Notes: a model not told the origin generated them from the sequence alone. A stretch of 64,000 nucleotides of DNA from Deltaproteobacteria bacterium (GCA_020850995.1 JADZDP010000006.1:1-64000); one strand, 5' to 3'. Counted from the first letter of the stretch, positions 24,761-33,344 are shown. Numbers and translations: made by a program.

Positions 24761-25774
24761 ATGAGCGAAGAGATGAGCGACACCGGTGAGATCACCGACA
24801 AGATCAACGGAGACCGGTTCGTGGGCGAGCTCGTCCACTTGCCGCTCTGCGCAGTGGTGCCGTCGGAGAACAACCCGCGGCGCAGCGTCGACAAGGAGCC
24901 GTTCGCCGAGCTGAAGCGGAGCATCCGCGAGAACGGGCTGTTACAGCCGATCGTCGTGCGTGCGGCCGGCGAGCGGTACGAGATCGTCGGCGGCCACCGC
25001 CGCTTCGCGGCCGTGAGCGAGCTTGCGCAGGAGACGCCGGCGGACGCGCGCTTCGCCCGCATCGCGGCCATGGTCGTGGACGTCGACGACGCAGCGCTCG
25101 GCATCCTGCAGCTCGCGGAGAACGTCAACCGCGCCGACCTCGCGCCGCTCGAGGTCGCGGCTGGCGTCGCCGCCGCCATCACCAGCGGTGCGGCGCCGGA
25201 TGACGTGGCACGCGGGCTCGGCTGGAACCGTCGACAACTCAACCGCTACCTCCAGCTTGACGAGGCGCCCGCGTGGCTGAAGGACTTCTCGCGCGAAGTG
25301 AAGGCCGCTAAGACCCGGCGCGATGAGCGCGGCGTGGTCGTCGTCGACGAGGTCACGCAGCGTCCGATCGTCGACGTCGTCACGCATCCGGGGCTCGCGT
25401 TCAGCCACGTGTTCGAGCTCGTCACCGCGTACAACGTGCTGCGCCAGGCCGATGCCGAACGACTCGCCGCCGGCGGCGACGGCTTCAAGCCGCATGCCGA
25501 GCGCGTCGTGCGCAAGCTGGCGGCGGGCGCCGCCGCCGACGGCTGGGGCGTGGCGAAGCTGCGCAGCGAAATCAAGAGAGCGCAGCACCCCGGGGACCGC
25601 AGCGCCGTCAGCGCGCGCCCGGCGAACCCCGTGCTCGTCGTCGCGAAGGACCGGGCGATGCTCGACCTCGCGCGCGCGCGACGCGTCGTGGGACCGGACC
25701 GCGAGACGCTTGCGTCCGACCTGACCGAATTGCTCGTTGACGTCGGCTTCCGCGTCGTCGTTGTGAAGGCGTAG
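24761..25774 (+). CDS. ParB-like nuclease-domain protein
   Basis: 337 residues from ATG 24761 with GGAGG four to nine bases upstream. The ParB N-terminal domain is clear: VVPSENNPRRSVDKEPFAEL, ENGLLQPIVVR, then VGGHRRFAAVSELA. A KorB-like HTH follows (VARGLGWNRRQLNRYLQL). The C-terminal half is helical and unassigned. It has no ParA partner here, so a role in plasmid-like partitioning is unlikely alone; solitary ParB-like proteins in islands often act as regulators or nickases. Confidence 0.8.
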   Translation: MSEEMSDTGEITDKINGDRFVGELVHLPLCAVVPSENNPRRSVDKEPFAELKRSIRENGLLQPIVVRAAGERYEIVGGHRRFAAVSELAQETPADARFARIAAMVVDVDDAALGILQLAENVNRADLAPLEVAAGVAAAITSGAAPDDVARGLGWNRRQLNRYLQLDEAPAWLKDFSREVKAAKTRRDERGVVVVDEVTQRPIVDVVTHPGLAFSHVFELVTAYNVLRQADAERLAAGGDGFKPHAERVVRKLAAGAAADGWGVAKLRSEIKRAQHPGDRSAVSARPANPVLVVAKDRAMLDLARARRVVGPDRETLASDLTELLVDVGFRVVVVKA

Positions 25775-25920
25775 TGTTGCATGCCGACGGCGGATGCCGC
25801 GAGGCGTTCGACGGTGATGTTTCCGTGAAGGCCGTCGGAGGCGCCGTTTGGGTTCCGAGCATCGCGTGCACGCCGTGATGCGCATTGGACGAACGGGGTG
25901 TGCGTATCCGACCAGCCGTG

Positions 25921-26051
25921 TAACGCAAAACCAGCCGGTAACGCGTCTGCGTTATTCGTCGATTTTAGGTTACTTCTTGCGCATCCCACCACACACGGAT
26001 AACCTAAACGTTGGCGATAACACCACGGCGTTAGAGGGTCTATTTAGGTTA
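25921..26051. promoter_or_regulatory. Putative AbiE operator region
   Basis: This AT-rich stretch carries three copies of TTAGGTTA: 25965-25972, 26000-26007 (inverted) and 26044-26051, the last overlapping the antitoxin ATG. TAACGC/GCGTTA occurs four more times (25921, 25939, 25949, 26028). AbiEi antitoxins are known to repress their own promoter by binding inverted repeats, so this is a plausible autoregulatory operator. The rest of the 25775-26050 gap shows nothing else. Confidence 0.6.
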
Positions 26052-27088
26052 TGCTCCTGGAAAAGGAAGCCCTCGACGGCGCAACCCACCGCCTCGCGGA
26101 GCTGTTCGAGGCGCGGCCGGAGGTGCGTCGGTCGAACGAGCCCGCCGTGGACCTCGAGGTGGAGGTCGCCGACACGAAGCTCGCGCTCTGCTTCAAGGCC
26201 AACCCAACGGTCGCGGCCGTGACCCAAGCAGCCGACCGACTCCTTGCAGCCGCGCCGCGGGCTGTCCCGCTAGTCGTCGCACCGTTCATGGGCTTCGACG
26301 CTCGCGCTGCCCTGCAGGTGCGCGGCGTCGCCTGGCTCGATCTCTCCGGCAATGTCCACATCAAGGCGCCGCGCCTGCTCCTCCACATCGAGGGAAAAGA
26401 AAACAAGTTCAAGCGATCAGGACGGCCGCAAGATGTTTTCGCTCCAAGAAGTGCGCGTGTGGCGCGCGCGATGCTCCACCAACACGAGCGCTGGTTCACC
26501 CAGAACGAGCTTGCGCAGGTAGCGCACCTCTCGGCGATGCAGGTTGGCCGCGTGGTGAAGCGCCTGGTGTCTGACGAGCTTCTCGAACGCAACGCCAAAC
26601 GCGCCGTGCGCGCGCGCGATCCTCGTCGTCTGCTCGAGGCGTGGCGGCCGTCGTACGACTTCAACAAGCATCACATCGTGCAGGTGCATCGCTTCGCTCG
26701 CAGCGGCGAGGAGCTGACGGGCGCCATCCACGAAATCCTCTCGGACCTGCGGATCGAGCACGCCTTCACCGGGCTGGCCGCCGCGTGGCTCTTTCGGCCC
26801 GTCGCCGCCTACCGAACATCGAGCGTCTACGTTTCGCGAATGCTCACCGACGATGAGCTCGAGCACGCCGGCCTCCGTCGCGAGGAGAGTGGCGGTAATC
26901 TCCTTCTCGTCGCGCCGAACGACGACGACATCATGCGCGAAGAATACTGCTGGGAAGTCGAAGGAACCAAATGCGTGAGCCAGGTGCAGGCGTGGCTCGA
27001 TCTGCACGCGCACCCCGAGCGCGCGAAGGAGGCAGCGGCAGAGCTCCTCGAACACGACATGCCGTGGAACCGCAAGGCGAAGGCATGA
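26051..27088 (+). CDS. AbiEi-like type IV antitoxin / HTH regulator
   Basis: 345 residues. The N-terminal ~115 residues resemble a restriction-endonuclease-like fold seen in AbiEi-related proteins (VAWLDLSGNVHIKAP, then LLLHIEGKEN). A winged helix lies at about 140-185 (WFTQNELAQVAHLSAMQVGRV). The C-terminal part contains VHRFARSGEELTG and a TGLAAAWLFRP segment. It is longer than the classical streptococcal AbiEi. The gene is followed four bases later by an AbiEii-like nucleotidyltransferase, which is the main support for the antitoxin call. Such pairs abort phage infection or stabilise mobile elements. Confidence 0.72.
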   Translation: MLLEKEALDGATHRLAELFEARPEVRRSNEPAVDLEVEVADTKLALCFKANPTVAAVTQAADRLLAAAPRAVPLVVAPFMGFDARAALQVRGVAWLDLSGNVHIKAPRLLLHIEGKENKFKRSGRPQDVFAPRSARVARAMLHQHERWFTQNELAQVAHLSAMQVGRVVKRLVSDELLERNAKRAVRARDPRRLLEAWRPSYDFNKHHIVQVHRFARSGEELTGAIHEILSDLRIEHAFTGLAAAWLFRPVAAYRTSSVYVSRMLTDDELEHAGLRREESGGNLLLVAPNDDDIMREEYCWEVEGTKCVSQVQAWLDLHAHPERAKEAAAELLEHDMPWNRKAKA

Positions 27089-27092
27089 CGAC

Positions 27093-27947
27093 GTGATCAA
27101 GCCGAAGACGCGCGCGGGATATCTCGGGCCGGCCACGCAGCTCATCAGGCAGGCGGCGCTGACCTTGGCCGTCGCCGTCGACGACTTCGAAGATGACCTC
27201 GTCATCGTTGGCGGGCTTGTGCCCACACTGCTCATCGAGAAGCCTTCCGCGCCGTTCGGTGCGCACGTCGGCACGATGGACCTCGACGTCGGTCTCCACG
27301 TCGCCGTGCTCGATGACGAGCGCTACGCGAAGATCTCCGAGCGCATGCGGAGCAGCGGACTGAACGCGATCGTGGAAGGTGGCAAGACCACGCGACAGAA
27401 GTGGCGCTTCACGGTCTCTGAGTCGCTGTCGATCGACGTGGACTTTCTCATTCCCGGCACCACGGCGGACATCGAGGCGACGCGCGCCAGCAAGCTGCAA
27501 GATCTCGAAAGCGACTTCGCGGCGATCATCACGCCGGGACTGCGGCTCGCGTTCGCAGACAAGGAGCGGCGAACGCTCACGGACAAGACGCTTCGTGGCG
27601 AGGACGCGTCGCGCGACATCTACGTGTGCGGCCCCGCAAGCTTCACGGTGTTGAAGGCGTTGGCGTTCCGCAACCGCGCGGATAACAAGGACGCGTACGA
27701 TCTCTGCTACGTCTTGCGCGCGTACGGCGCTCGCGGTCCCGAGGACGTCGCCGAGATCTTCCGCAAGTTGCCAGACGCGCCGCAGAAGGACACGGCGATC
27801 GAGATCTTGAAGGCAGACTTTGCGACGAAGAACAGCGTCGGTATCCGCCGCGCAGTCGAGTTCGAGCGCGGCGAGGGCGCCGAAGACGACGCGCTCGCGG
27901 CGGACCTCGTCGGCGCGGTGGCGTTGTTCGTCCAGCGGAGCTCGTGA
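27093..27947 (+). CDS. AbiEii-like nucleotidyltransferase toxin
   Basis: 284 residues from GTG 27093, four bases after the antitoxin stop. The nucleotidyltransferase motif is present: IVGGLVPTLL, then the paired acidic residues in TMDLDVGL. The AbiEii hallmark follows: KALAFRNRADNKDAYDLCYV (K...KDxYDL). The family transfers nucleotides to RNA, for instance tRNA ends, and blocks growth unless its antitoxin is present. Bacteriostatic activity here is inferred from the family and from gene order. Confidence 0.8.
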   Translation: MIKPKTRAGYLGPATQLIRQAALTLAVAVDDFEDDLVIVGGLVPTLLIEKPSAPFGAHVGTMDLDVGLHVAVLDDERYAKISERMRSSGLNAIVEGGKTTRQKWRFTVSESLSIDVDFLIPGTTADIEATRASKLQDLESDFAAIITPGLRLAFADKERRTLTDKTLRGEDASRDIYVCGPASFTVLKALAFRNRADNKDAYDLCYVLRAYGARGPEDVAEIFRKLPDAPQKDTAIEILKADFATKNSVGIRRAVEFERGEGAEDDALAADLVGAVALFVQRSS

Positions 27948-28073
27948 GTCGACGTCGACCGACGTCACCGAGCGCGCTCGAGCATCACGGACGAGCGCTG
28001 CGCGCGCCGAGTGACACGGCGCGCACGCAGCGCGCTCGCGCGCACGACGGCGACGACGAGCGTGGCATCCAGC

Positions 28074-28105
28074 GTGGCACCCAACCCGGCCTCGCCGGGT
28101 GCCAC
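28074..28105 (+). terminator. Hairpin downstream of the AbiE operon
   Basis: GTGGCACCC (28074-28082) pairs exactly with GGGTGCCAC (28097-28105); a second inner stem CCCGG/CCGGG is possible. No T-run follows. The rest of the 27948-28172 gap holds GC-rich sequence with short repeats (GGCATCCAGCG twice) and no supported gene. Confidence 0.4.
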
Positions 28106-28172
28106 GGCATCCAGCGCAACCCGCGCAGGTGAATCGACTTTCAACGAGGTGGAGGCGCCAGCAACCACCTCC

Positions 28173-28361
28173 TCAGGCCGCCAAGAACGGCGCCTTCGGA
28201 GTCGGCACCCTTCGGGTGCTGCGCGGAGCGCAGCGGGCCGAGGGCACGCAATCCGCGTGTCGCTTCGCGACGGGCCCGTGGTCGCTGGCGTCAATCACGG
28301 GGACGACATCGACAAGCACGTCGACGTCGAGCGCATCGAGGAGAACAAGAGCAAGCATCAT
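28173..28361 (-). CDS. Small coupled protein, hypothetical
   Basis: 62 residues. The start sits in TGATGATG, where the stop of the upstream 335-residue gene overlaps ATG by one base, so coupled translation is likely. The N-terminus is hydrophobic and acidic (MMLALVLLDALDVDVLVDVV); the C-terminus is basic with two Cys. No family recognised. Position and coupling are the only support. Confidence 0.35.
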   Translation of the reverse strand: MMLALVLLDALDVDVLVDVVPVIDASDHGPVAKRHADCVPSARCAPRSTRRVPTPKAPFLAA

Positions 28362-29368
28362 CAACGCGCGAACCTCAACTGAATCTCCGGGCGGTAGTCG
28401 ATCCATGTCATGCGATCACGCAAGAAGGAGAAGTAGCCCTTCGGCGAGAACGCATGCAGAAGCGCGCGATGGCGCGCGCCCATCGTCACCCATGTCTTCG
28501 ACGCCGCATCGAAGCGGCTGTCGGCGTCAGCGCAGCGGACGACAATCGAAACCCGCGGCTGCTCGCTCCAGAACAACGGGAGCTCGCGGATCTGCCGCTC
28601 GACGGGCCGGCTCGGGTTGTCGACAAAGAGGATCATCACCTCGCCATGCCGGAACGCGACATCGAACGGGAGCGGATCGCACTCGCGCATCTGCGCGAAG
28701 CAGCGAGCGCCGTTCTTGTCGCGGTGCGAGCGGACCTCGTCGGCGACGAAGCGGCAGCCGGTGCAGCGGAAGAACGCTTGCGTGTACACGTTCGTCGTCG
28801 CGCCGCCACAACAGCCGCACTTCGCGATGGCGACACGAGGATCGCCGCGCCATCGACACGCCGCGCAGAACGAGCGCCACATCGGCGCGAGCCCGTCGTC
28901 CTTGCGGATGCTCTCATACGTCGCCCGCATCGCGTGTGGCGCCGACCGACCGGCCTCATCGAGCTTCGCCTTTGTGCGCGCAATCAAGTGCGCATGCAGA
29001 TGGTGCTGGTGCAGCCAACACCGGCCGACGTTCCAGCCGTCGCGCGTGAGCGCGGCGATCAGCGACGAGCGCAGCCAGCAGTAGTCGGCCTGCCTCGGCG
29101 CTGGTGCGCGGCGAATCCAGTCCGTCGCGCGCGCCGCGGTGCTCGACGCGGCGAGACCCTTCGCGGTCAGGTGGTAGACACAGCGGGTGCCCTCGAGCCG
29201 CAGATGTCCGAGGAAGCCGTCGCGCACGAGCTCGGACAGACGGCGCATCGCCGTTCGTCGCGGGACGCGATGCACATCGAAGAACAGAGTGAGGAGCGCG
29301 TCCGCGTTCGCGGCGCGGAGTCGGACGAGAACGTCGAAGAGCGCGCCGATATTCAATGCCGCCTTCAT
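28361..29368 (-). CDS. Winged-helix protein with zinc-finger Cys sets (mobilisation operon)
   Basis: 335 residues from ATG 29368, overlapping the upstream stop by four bases. Residues 10-75 form a winged helix similar to the first gene of the operon (RTAMRRLSELVRDGFLGHL, then CVYHLTAKGL). The middle contains Cys sets CAAC, CGCCGG and CTGC, probable zinc ligands. The C-terminus (VMILFVDNPSR and VSIVVRCADADSRF) is alpha/beta. No precise family assigned. With its neighbour it probably regulates replication or mobilisation of the island. Confidence 0.6.
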   Translation of the reverse strand: MKAALNIGALFDVLVRLRAANADALLTLFFDVHRVPRRTAMRRLSELVRDGFLGHLRLEGTRCVYHLTAKGLAASSTAARATDWIRRAPAPRQADYCWLRSSLIAALTRDGWNVGRCWLHQHHLHAHLIARTKAKLDEAGRSAPHAMRATYESIRKDDGLAPMWRSFCAACRWRGDPRVAIAKCGCCGGATTNVYTQAFFRCTGCRFVADEVRSHRDKNGARCFAQMRECDPLPFDVAFRHGEVMILFVDNPSRPVERQIRELPLFWSEQPRVSIVVRCADADSRFDAASKTWVTMGARHRALLHAFSPKGYFSFLRDRMTWIDYRPEIQLRFAR

Positions 29369-30090
29369 GGCAGCACCGCGCACGAAGCACCCGTGAGGCG
29401 ACGGACGCGCTCGGCGGTGTGCGGCCGATCGGCGAACCAGAAGACGTCGTGGAACCGCGCGAAGCTCTCGTGCTTCGCGACGATGTTCGCATCCGTGTAC
29501 TTGCTCGTCACATACTCGACGGCGATCTCGACGCGCGTGAGCTTGCCCCCGAACGTGAGGTCTGCGACTACGACGGCGTCGGGGCAGCTCGGCAGCTTGT
29601 CGCCAGGCCGCACCCGCCGCCCGCGTTGCTCGAGCCCGCGGAGCTGGTGCTCCAGGCGCGCCTCGATCACATTGCCACCGCGCGCGTGAACCTCTCGTTC
29701 CACGGCGCGGATCGCTTCGAGCGTGCGGATGTGGTGCACCCGGTTCCGAGCCGGGATGCGCCGACGCGCGGGCTCTCCGCCGACCACGCAAGCGGCGCGA
29801 GCGCCAGGACGGGCAACGGTTCGGTGCGCGCGGCCGTCGTGCTCAACGCCAAGCTGCACGTATCTGGCCTGCGCGAGGCGGCGGAGGCGGCGGCGGCAGA
29901 CCGCGGAAGGCGCCCGTTCCATGTCCTCGTTGAGCTCGGTCGTGAAGAAGCGCTCTGCGAGCAGGTCGAGCGGCACGACGCGAAACGCCGCGACGAGTCG
30001 AAGGAGCGCGATGTCGCGAAGCGTGAGGACGACGTCCATGGACAAGCAGTTGCCGTCGGGGAGCACATCGCACGGCGATTTGTCGATCAC
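29365..30090 (-). CDS. Replication-relaxation-like winged-helix protein
   Basis: 241 residues. The N-terminal domain fits the replication-relaxation/MobC-like pattern (LTLRDIALLRLVAAFRVVPL, LAERFF, RRRLRRLAQARYVQL). A second part with PDAVVVADLTFGGKLTRVEIAVE resembles the nuclease-fold tail often present in this family. The family is typical of integrative and conjugative elements. First gene of a minus-strand operon with the 335-residue protein and the 62-residue ORF. A copy of the island repeat lies 14 bp upstream. Confidence 0.7.
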   Translation of the reverse strand: MIDKSPCDVLPDGNCLSMDVVLTLRDIALLRLVAAFRVVPLDLLAERFFTTELNEDMERAPSAVCRRRLRRLAQARYVQLGVEHDGRAHRTVARPGARAACVVGGEPARRRIPARNRVHHIRTLEAIRAVEREVHARGGNVIEARLEHQLRGLEQRGRRVRPGDKLPSCPDAVVVADLTFGGKLTRVEIAVEYVTSKYTDANIVAKHESFARFHDVFWFADRPHTAERVRRLTGASCAVLP

Positions 30091-30103
30091 GGCACCCTTT
30101 CAC

Positions 30104-30124
30104 CCCCACAAGTCGAAATCTGCG
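30104..30124. repeat. Island internal direct repeat, copy 2
   Basis: Second copy of 24603-24623. It falls at the junction between the recombination/defence half of the island and the ion-transport half. Confidence 0.65.
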
Positions 30125-30180
30125 GGCGTGCCGCTCGGACCGTGCGTCGAATTCGGAGAGACCGGGATCACGGACCGCTG

Positions 30181-30397
30181 ATGCGCGGCGGATTGTCGAT
30201 GGTCCTGGCGCTCTCCCTCGCGTCGACGTTCCCGCACCGCAGCTTCCTTGTCACCGTCACGATTGGCGTGGTGGTGCTCTCGATCCTGGTGCAAGGCTTG
30301 ACGATGGGTCCCGTGCTGCGGCGCCTCGGCGTCGTCGGCGAGCGACAGGATCGGCTCGAGCTGGAGTCGGCGCGCGCGGGCGCGCGCGGCCTCGGTC
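30181..30397 (+). pseudogene. C-terminal remnant of a CPA1 Na+/H+ antiporter
   Basis: The stretch RGGLSMVLALSLASTFPHRS followed by an LVTVTIGVVVLSILVQGLTM segment and GPVLRRLG is the last transmembrane region of CPA1 exchangers. Everything upstream of it is missing. The frame then dissolves into Arg/Gly-rich sequence near 30370-30397, where a shifted frame leads into the N-ATPase b subunit. This is a deletion joint between two genes. Confidence 0.72.
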
Positions 30398-30400
30398 GCC

Positions 30401-30853
30401 GTGCGCGACGAGATCGCGGCCGAACGGGAGGAGGCGCGCGCCTGGATGGGGGAGGTCGCCGTGGAGCACGCATCGATCCTCGCTGGGCGCCTGGTGATGC
30501 AGCTGGCGCCCGACGCCGTCGACGATGCGCTGGCCCAGATGCTGCTCCCCGAGATCGCGCAGCAGAAGGACGCGCTGACCGCGGCGTTCGCTGCGACAGG
30601 GCGTCGCGTGGAGGTCAGGGTCGCGCGGCGCCTCCGCGATGACACCATGGATCGGTTCCGCGATGCGCTCCGGGATGCGCTCGGCGAGGCGCCGCAGCTT
30701 CGGGTGGACGACGACACCTCGCTGCTGGCAGGCGTCCAGCTCCGCGTCGGCAGCATGGTGCTCGACGCCACGCTGCGGGGGGAGCTCATCGCGTTCCGCG
30801 ATCGGGCACGCGAGCTGCTCCGCGCCATACGAGAGGAGGCGCCAGGTGCCTGA
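30401..30853 (+). CDS. atpF: N-ATPase (alternate F-type) b subunit, C-terminal part
   Basis: 150 residues from GTG 30401. The C-terminal delta-like segment (LLAGVQLRVGSMVLDATLRG) and the charged helix ending in RARELLRAIREEA fit the b/delta-like subunit of N-ATPases. The usual N-terminal membrane helix and most of the stalk are absent, so it cannot anchor F1 to the membrane. Its stop overlaps the alpha start. It is the first surviving gene of an operon that normally begins atpD-C-Q-R-B-E. Confidence 0.65.
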   Translation: MRDEIAAEREEARAWMGEVAVEHASILAGRLVMQLAPDAVDDALAQMLLPEIAQQKDALTAAFAATGRRVEVRVARRLRDDTMDRFRDALRDALGEAPQLRVDDDTSLLAGVQLRVGSMVLDATLRGELIAFRDRARELLRAIREEAPGA

Positions 30854-32402
30854 GGAGGATCTTCGTCAAGCCATGGCGCGGGTGCGCGCGGTGCTCTCCG
30901 ACGCCACGCGGTCGTTCGAGCCCGGCGTCCGGACGCGGCGCGAGGGGAGGGTCGTCGGGAGCTCGGACGGCGTCTTGCGGATCGCCGGGCTGATGGACGC
31001 CGGCGTCGAGGAATTGGTCGAGATCGGCGACCGACGAGCCACGGGTCTCGTGATGTCGATCGACCCCGAGGAGGTGCGCGCGGTGGCGCTGCATGGCGCC
31101 GAGCACGTGAACGCCGGCGATGTCGTTTCCGCGACGCACGAGCGCGTCAGGCTCCCCGTCGGGGACGCGCTGCTCGGGCGGGTCGTTGATCCGCTCGGTA
31201 GGTTCCTCGATGGTCAGCCGTCTCGTGGGTCGCTGTCTTGGATGCCGCTCGAGCGGGCCGCGCCGGGCATCGCGGAGCGCGCCGCGGTGCACCGACCGCT
31301 CCTGACCGGCCTGCTCGCCGTGGACGCGATGCTCCCGATCGGCTGCGGGCAGCGAGAGCTGATCCTCGGCGACGACCGCACCGGGAAAACATCGCTCGCC
31401 CTCGACGCCGTGATCCGTCAGCGAAACGCCGGGGTCGTCAGCGTGTACGTGGCCGTGGGGCGCCGGCGCTCGGAGGTCTGGCAGATCGTGGAGGATCTGC
31501 GCCGATATGCCGATCGTTGGGTGGTGGTGATGGCCGCCGAGGACCAGAGCCCCGGCATCCGCTACCTCGCACCGTACGCCGGGACCACCATCGCCGAGCA
31601 CTTCATGAGGCGCGGGGAGCACGCGCTCGTCGTGTACGACGATCTCTCGTCGCACGCGGTGGCCTGGCGCGAGCTCTCGCTGCTGCTTCGGCGCCCGCCC
31701 GGCCGCGAGGCCTATCCTGGCGACGTCTTCTATCTCCACTCCCGCCTGCTGGAGCGCGCCGCGCAGCTCTCGCCGGAGCAAGGCGGCGGCTCGTTGACGG
31801 CGATCCCGATCGCCACGCTCGAGGCCGGCCGCCTCACCGGGTACGTCGCCACGAACCTCATCTCCATCACCGATGGGCAGATCGTCCTGTCCCAACAGCT
31901 CTTCAGCGCCGGACAGAAGCCGGCGATCGATGCCGGGCTCAGCGTGAGCCGCGTGGGCGCCAAGGCGCAGCCCCAGGCGCTGCGCGATCTCGCGGGGAGA
32001 CTGCGGCTTGACTACGCCTCCTTCCTCGAGCTCGAGACGTTCGCGCGCCTCGGCACGCGCCTGGAGGAGGCGACGCGGCAACGCCTCGAGATCGGACGAC
32101 GCATCCGCGAGCTCTTGCGCGGGGCGCGGCTCCAACCGCTGTCGCTCTTCGATGAGGTGATTCGGCTCTTGATCGGCGCCGAGCGCGATCTGTTGCTTGC
32201 CATCCCCGGGGGAACAGTGACCGGGTTCGCGGAGGAGCTGGCCACGCTCTGCAGGGCTGAGCGACCCACCATCGCCTCTCGCATCGAGCGCGACGCCGTC
32301 TTGAGCGGCGACGACCGAGAGACCATCGTCGCGCAGGCGTGGGGTCTCCTCGATCGTCGCCAGCCCGTGCCGACCGAAGCGCCGCACGTGGAGCCGCCGT
32401 GA
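30846..32402 (+). CDS. atpA: N-ATPase alpha subunit
   Basis: 518 residues from GTG 30846, with AGGAGG seven bases upstream; ATG 30873 is an alternative. Walker A is GDDRTGKTS; the alpha signature region PGREAYPGDVFYLHSRLLER, SRVGAKAQ and the C-terminal helical domain are present. N-ATPases are Na+- or H+-translocating F-type enzymes encoded in a second, often mobile, operon and thought to extrude ions. Here beta, epsilon, a and c genes are missing, so no complete enzyme can be made from the island. The reading frame itself is intact. Confidence 0.88.
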   Translation: MPEEDLRQAMARVRAVLSDATRSFEPGVRTRREGRVVGSSDGVLRIAGLMDAGVEELVEIGDRRATGLVMSIDPEEVRAVALHGAEHVNAGDVVSATHERVRLPVGDALLGRVVDPLGRFLDGQPSRGSLSWMPLERAAPGIAERAAVHRPLLTGLLAVDAMLPIGCGQRELILGDDRTGKTSLALDAVIRQRNAGVVSVYVAVGRRRSEVWQIVEDLRRYADRWVVVMAAEDQSPGIRYLAPYAGTTIAEHFMRRGEHALVVYDDLSSHAVAWRELSLLLRRPPGREAYPGDVFYLHSRLLERAAQLSPEQGGGSLTAIPIATLEAGRLTGYVATNLISITDGQIVLSQQLFSAGQKPAIDAGLSVSRVGAKAQPQALRDLAGRLRLDYASFLELETFARLGTRLEEATRQRLEIGRRIRELLRGARLQPLSLFDEVIRLLIGAERDLLLAIPGGTVTGFAEELATLCRAERPTIASRIERDAVLSGDDRETIVAQAWGLLDRRQPVPTEAPHVEPP

Positions 32403-33199
32403 ACGAGGAGCTTGATGCGGATGCGCTCGGGCGTCGCCTCGAGGCGGTGCGCGCGGTCCGGCAGGTCGTCGCGGCGATCTGGGCCCTCGGTCGCGCGCAG
32501 CTCCCGCTGGCGGAGCAAGCCGCCGCGCAGGCGAGCGACTACGTCGACTGGATCGATCGCATGGCCGCGCGCCTGCTCGGGCCTCCGCTGCCGGTACCAC
32601 CCGGAGCCACGCTCACCGTCGTCTTCGGCCCGCAGCGGCCCTACTGCGGCGCACTTCCCCGCGTCGTCGCGGCATCGATCCCCGACAGCGGCGCGGTCGG
32701 CCTCGTCGGCGACCGTCTGATTGAGGTCGTCGACGGGCGCGCCGATCTGGTCGGGCGCGTCGCGTTCCAGCTGCCCGGCGCTGCTGCGCACGACGATCAC
32801 GCTGCGGTCGGACACGCCGTTGCCGAGGCCACGCTCGAGCATGCGCACGGCAGACCGGTCACGCTGCTGTATCCGCGCGCGGGCCAGAGCGGCGTGCATG
32901 AGGCGGTCCTTCTCCCTGGCGCCCGGGAGGCGCTCGTCAGCACCCCCGACCGCTTCTCGAGCGCGGCGCTCCTGGCCAACCGCGTTCTCGAGGAAGCGAT
33001 CGGGGGCCGGCTCACGGTGGCGATCGCCGAGACGTTGCACGCCGAGACGCTCGCGCGCGTCAGCGCCGCCGAGCGCGCCAAGCGCGCCTGCGAAAGTCGC
33101 CTGGAGGAGCTGGGCGCCACCTGGCGCATCGCGCGGCAGCAGCAAGTCACCACGGAGATCCTCGAGGCGGTCGCCGGACGCGAGGCGGCAGGCGGATGA
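32399..33199 (+). CDS. atpG: N-ATPase gamma subunit
   Basis: 266 residues from GTG 32399, overlapping the alpha stop by four bases (GTGA). Gamma hallmarks: an N-terminal coiled coil (LGRRLEAVRAVRQVVAAIWA), the central VVFGPQRPYCGALPRVV Rossmann-like part, and a C-terminal helix (AERAKRACESRLEELGATWR). The weak similarity to housekeeping gamma and the position after alpha fit the N-ATPase atpG. Last gene of the truncated operon. Confidence 0.82.
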   Translation: MNEELDADALGRRLEAVRAVRQVVAAIWALGRAQLPLAEQAAAQASDYVDWIDRMAARLLGPPLPVPPGATLTVVFGPQRPYCGALPRVVAASIPDSGAVGLVGDRLIEVVDGRADLVGRVAFQLPGAAAHDDHAAVGHAVAEATLEHAHGRPVTLLYPRAGQSGVHEAVLLPGAREALVSTPDRFSSAALLANRVLEEAIGGRLTVAIAETLHAETLARVSAAERAKRACESRLEELGATWRIARQQQVTTEILEAVAGREAAGG

Positions 33200-33344
33200 C
33201 CGCAGCGGCCGCGCCCCAGCACATACGCACCCAGTGGTACCCCGGCACCGCGCGAAGTATGCGGAGGGCAACTCGCGGCTTGCCGCGGTGTGCCAGACGC
33301 GAGCGACGCCGGCACTGAAGGACCCGGACACCAAAGAGGCACCG

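Noticed and set aside
24309..28143. GAATCGACTTTCA shared in inverse orientation at about 24308-24320 and 28131-28143
   Set aside because: A 13-base match is expected by chance several times in 64 kb and the flanks do not align.
28011..28382. Plus-strand 123-codon ORF after the AbiE pair
   Set aside because: Low-complexity Ser/Arg/Ala composition, no ribosome site, and it overlaps the better supported minus-strand small ORF and hairpin.
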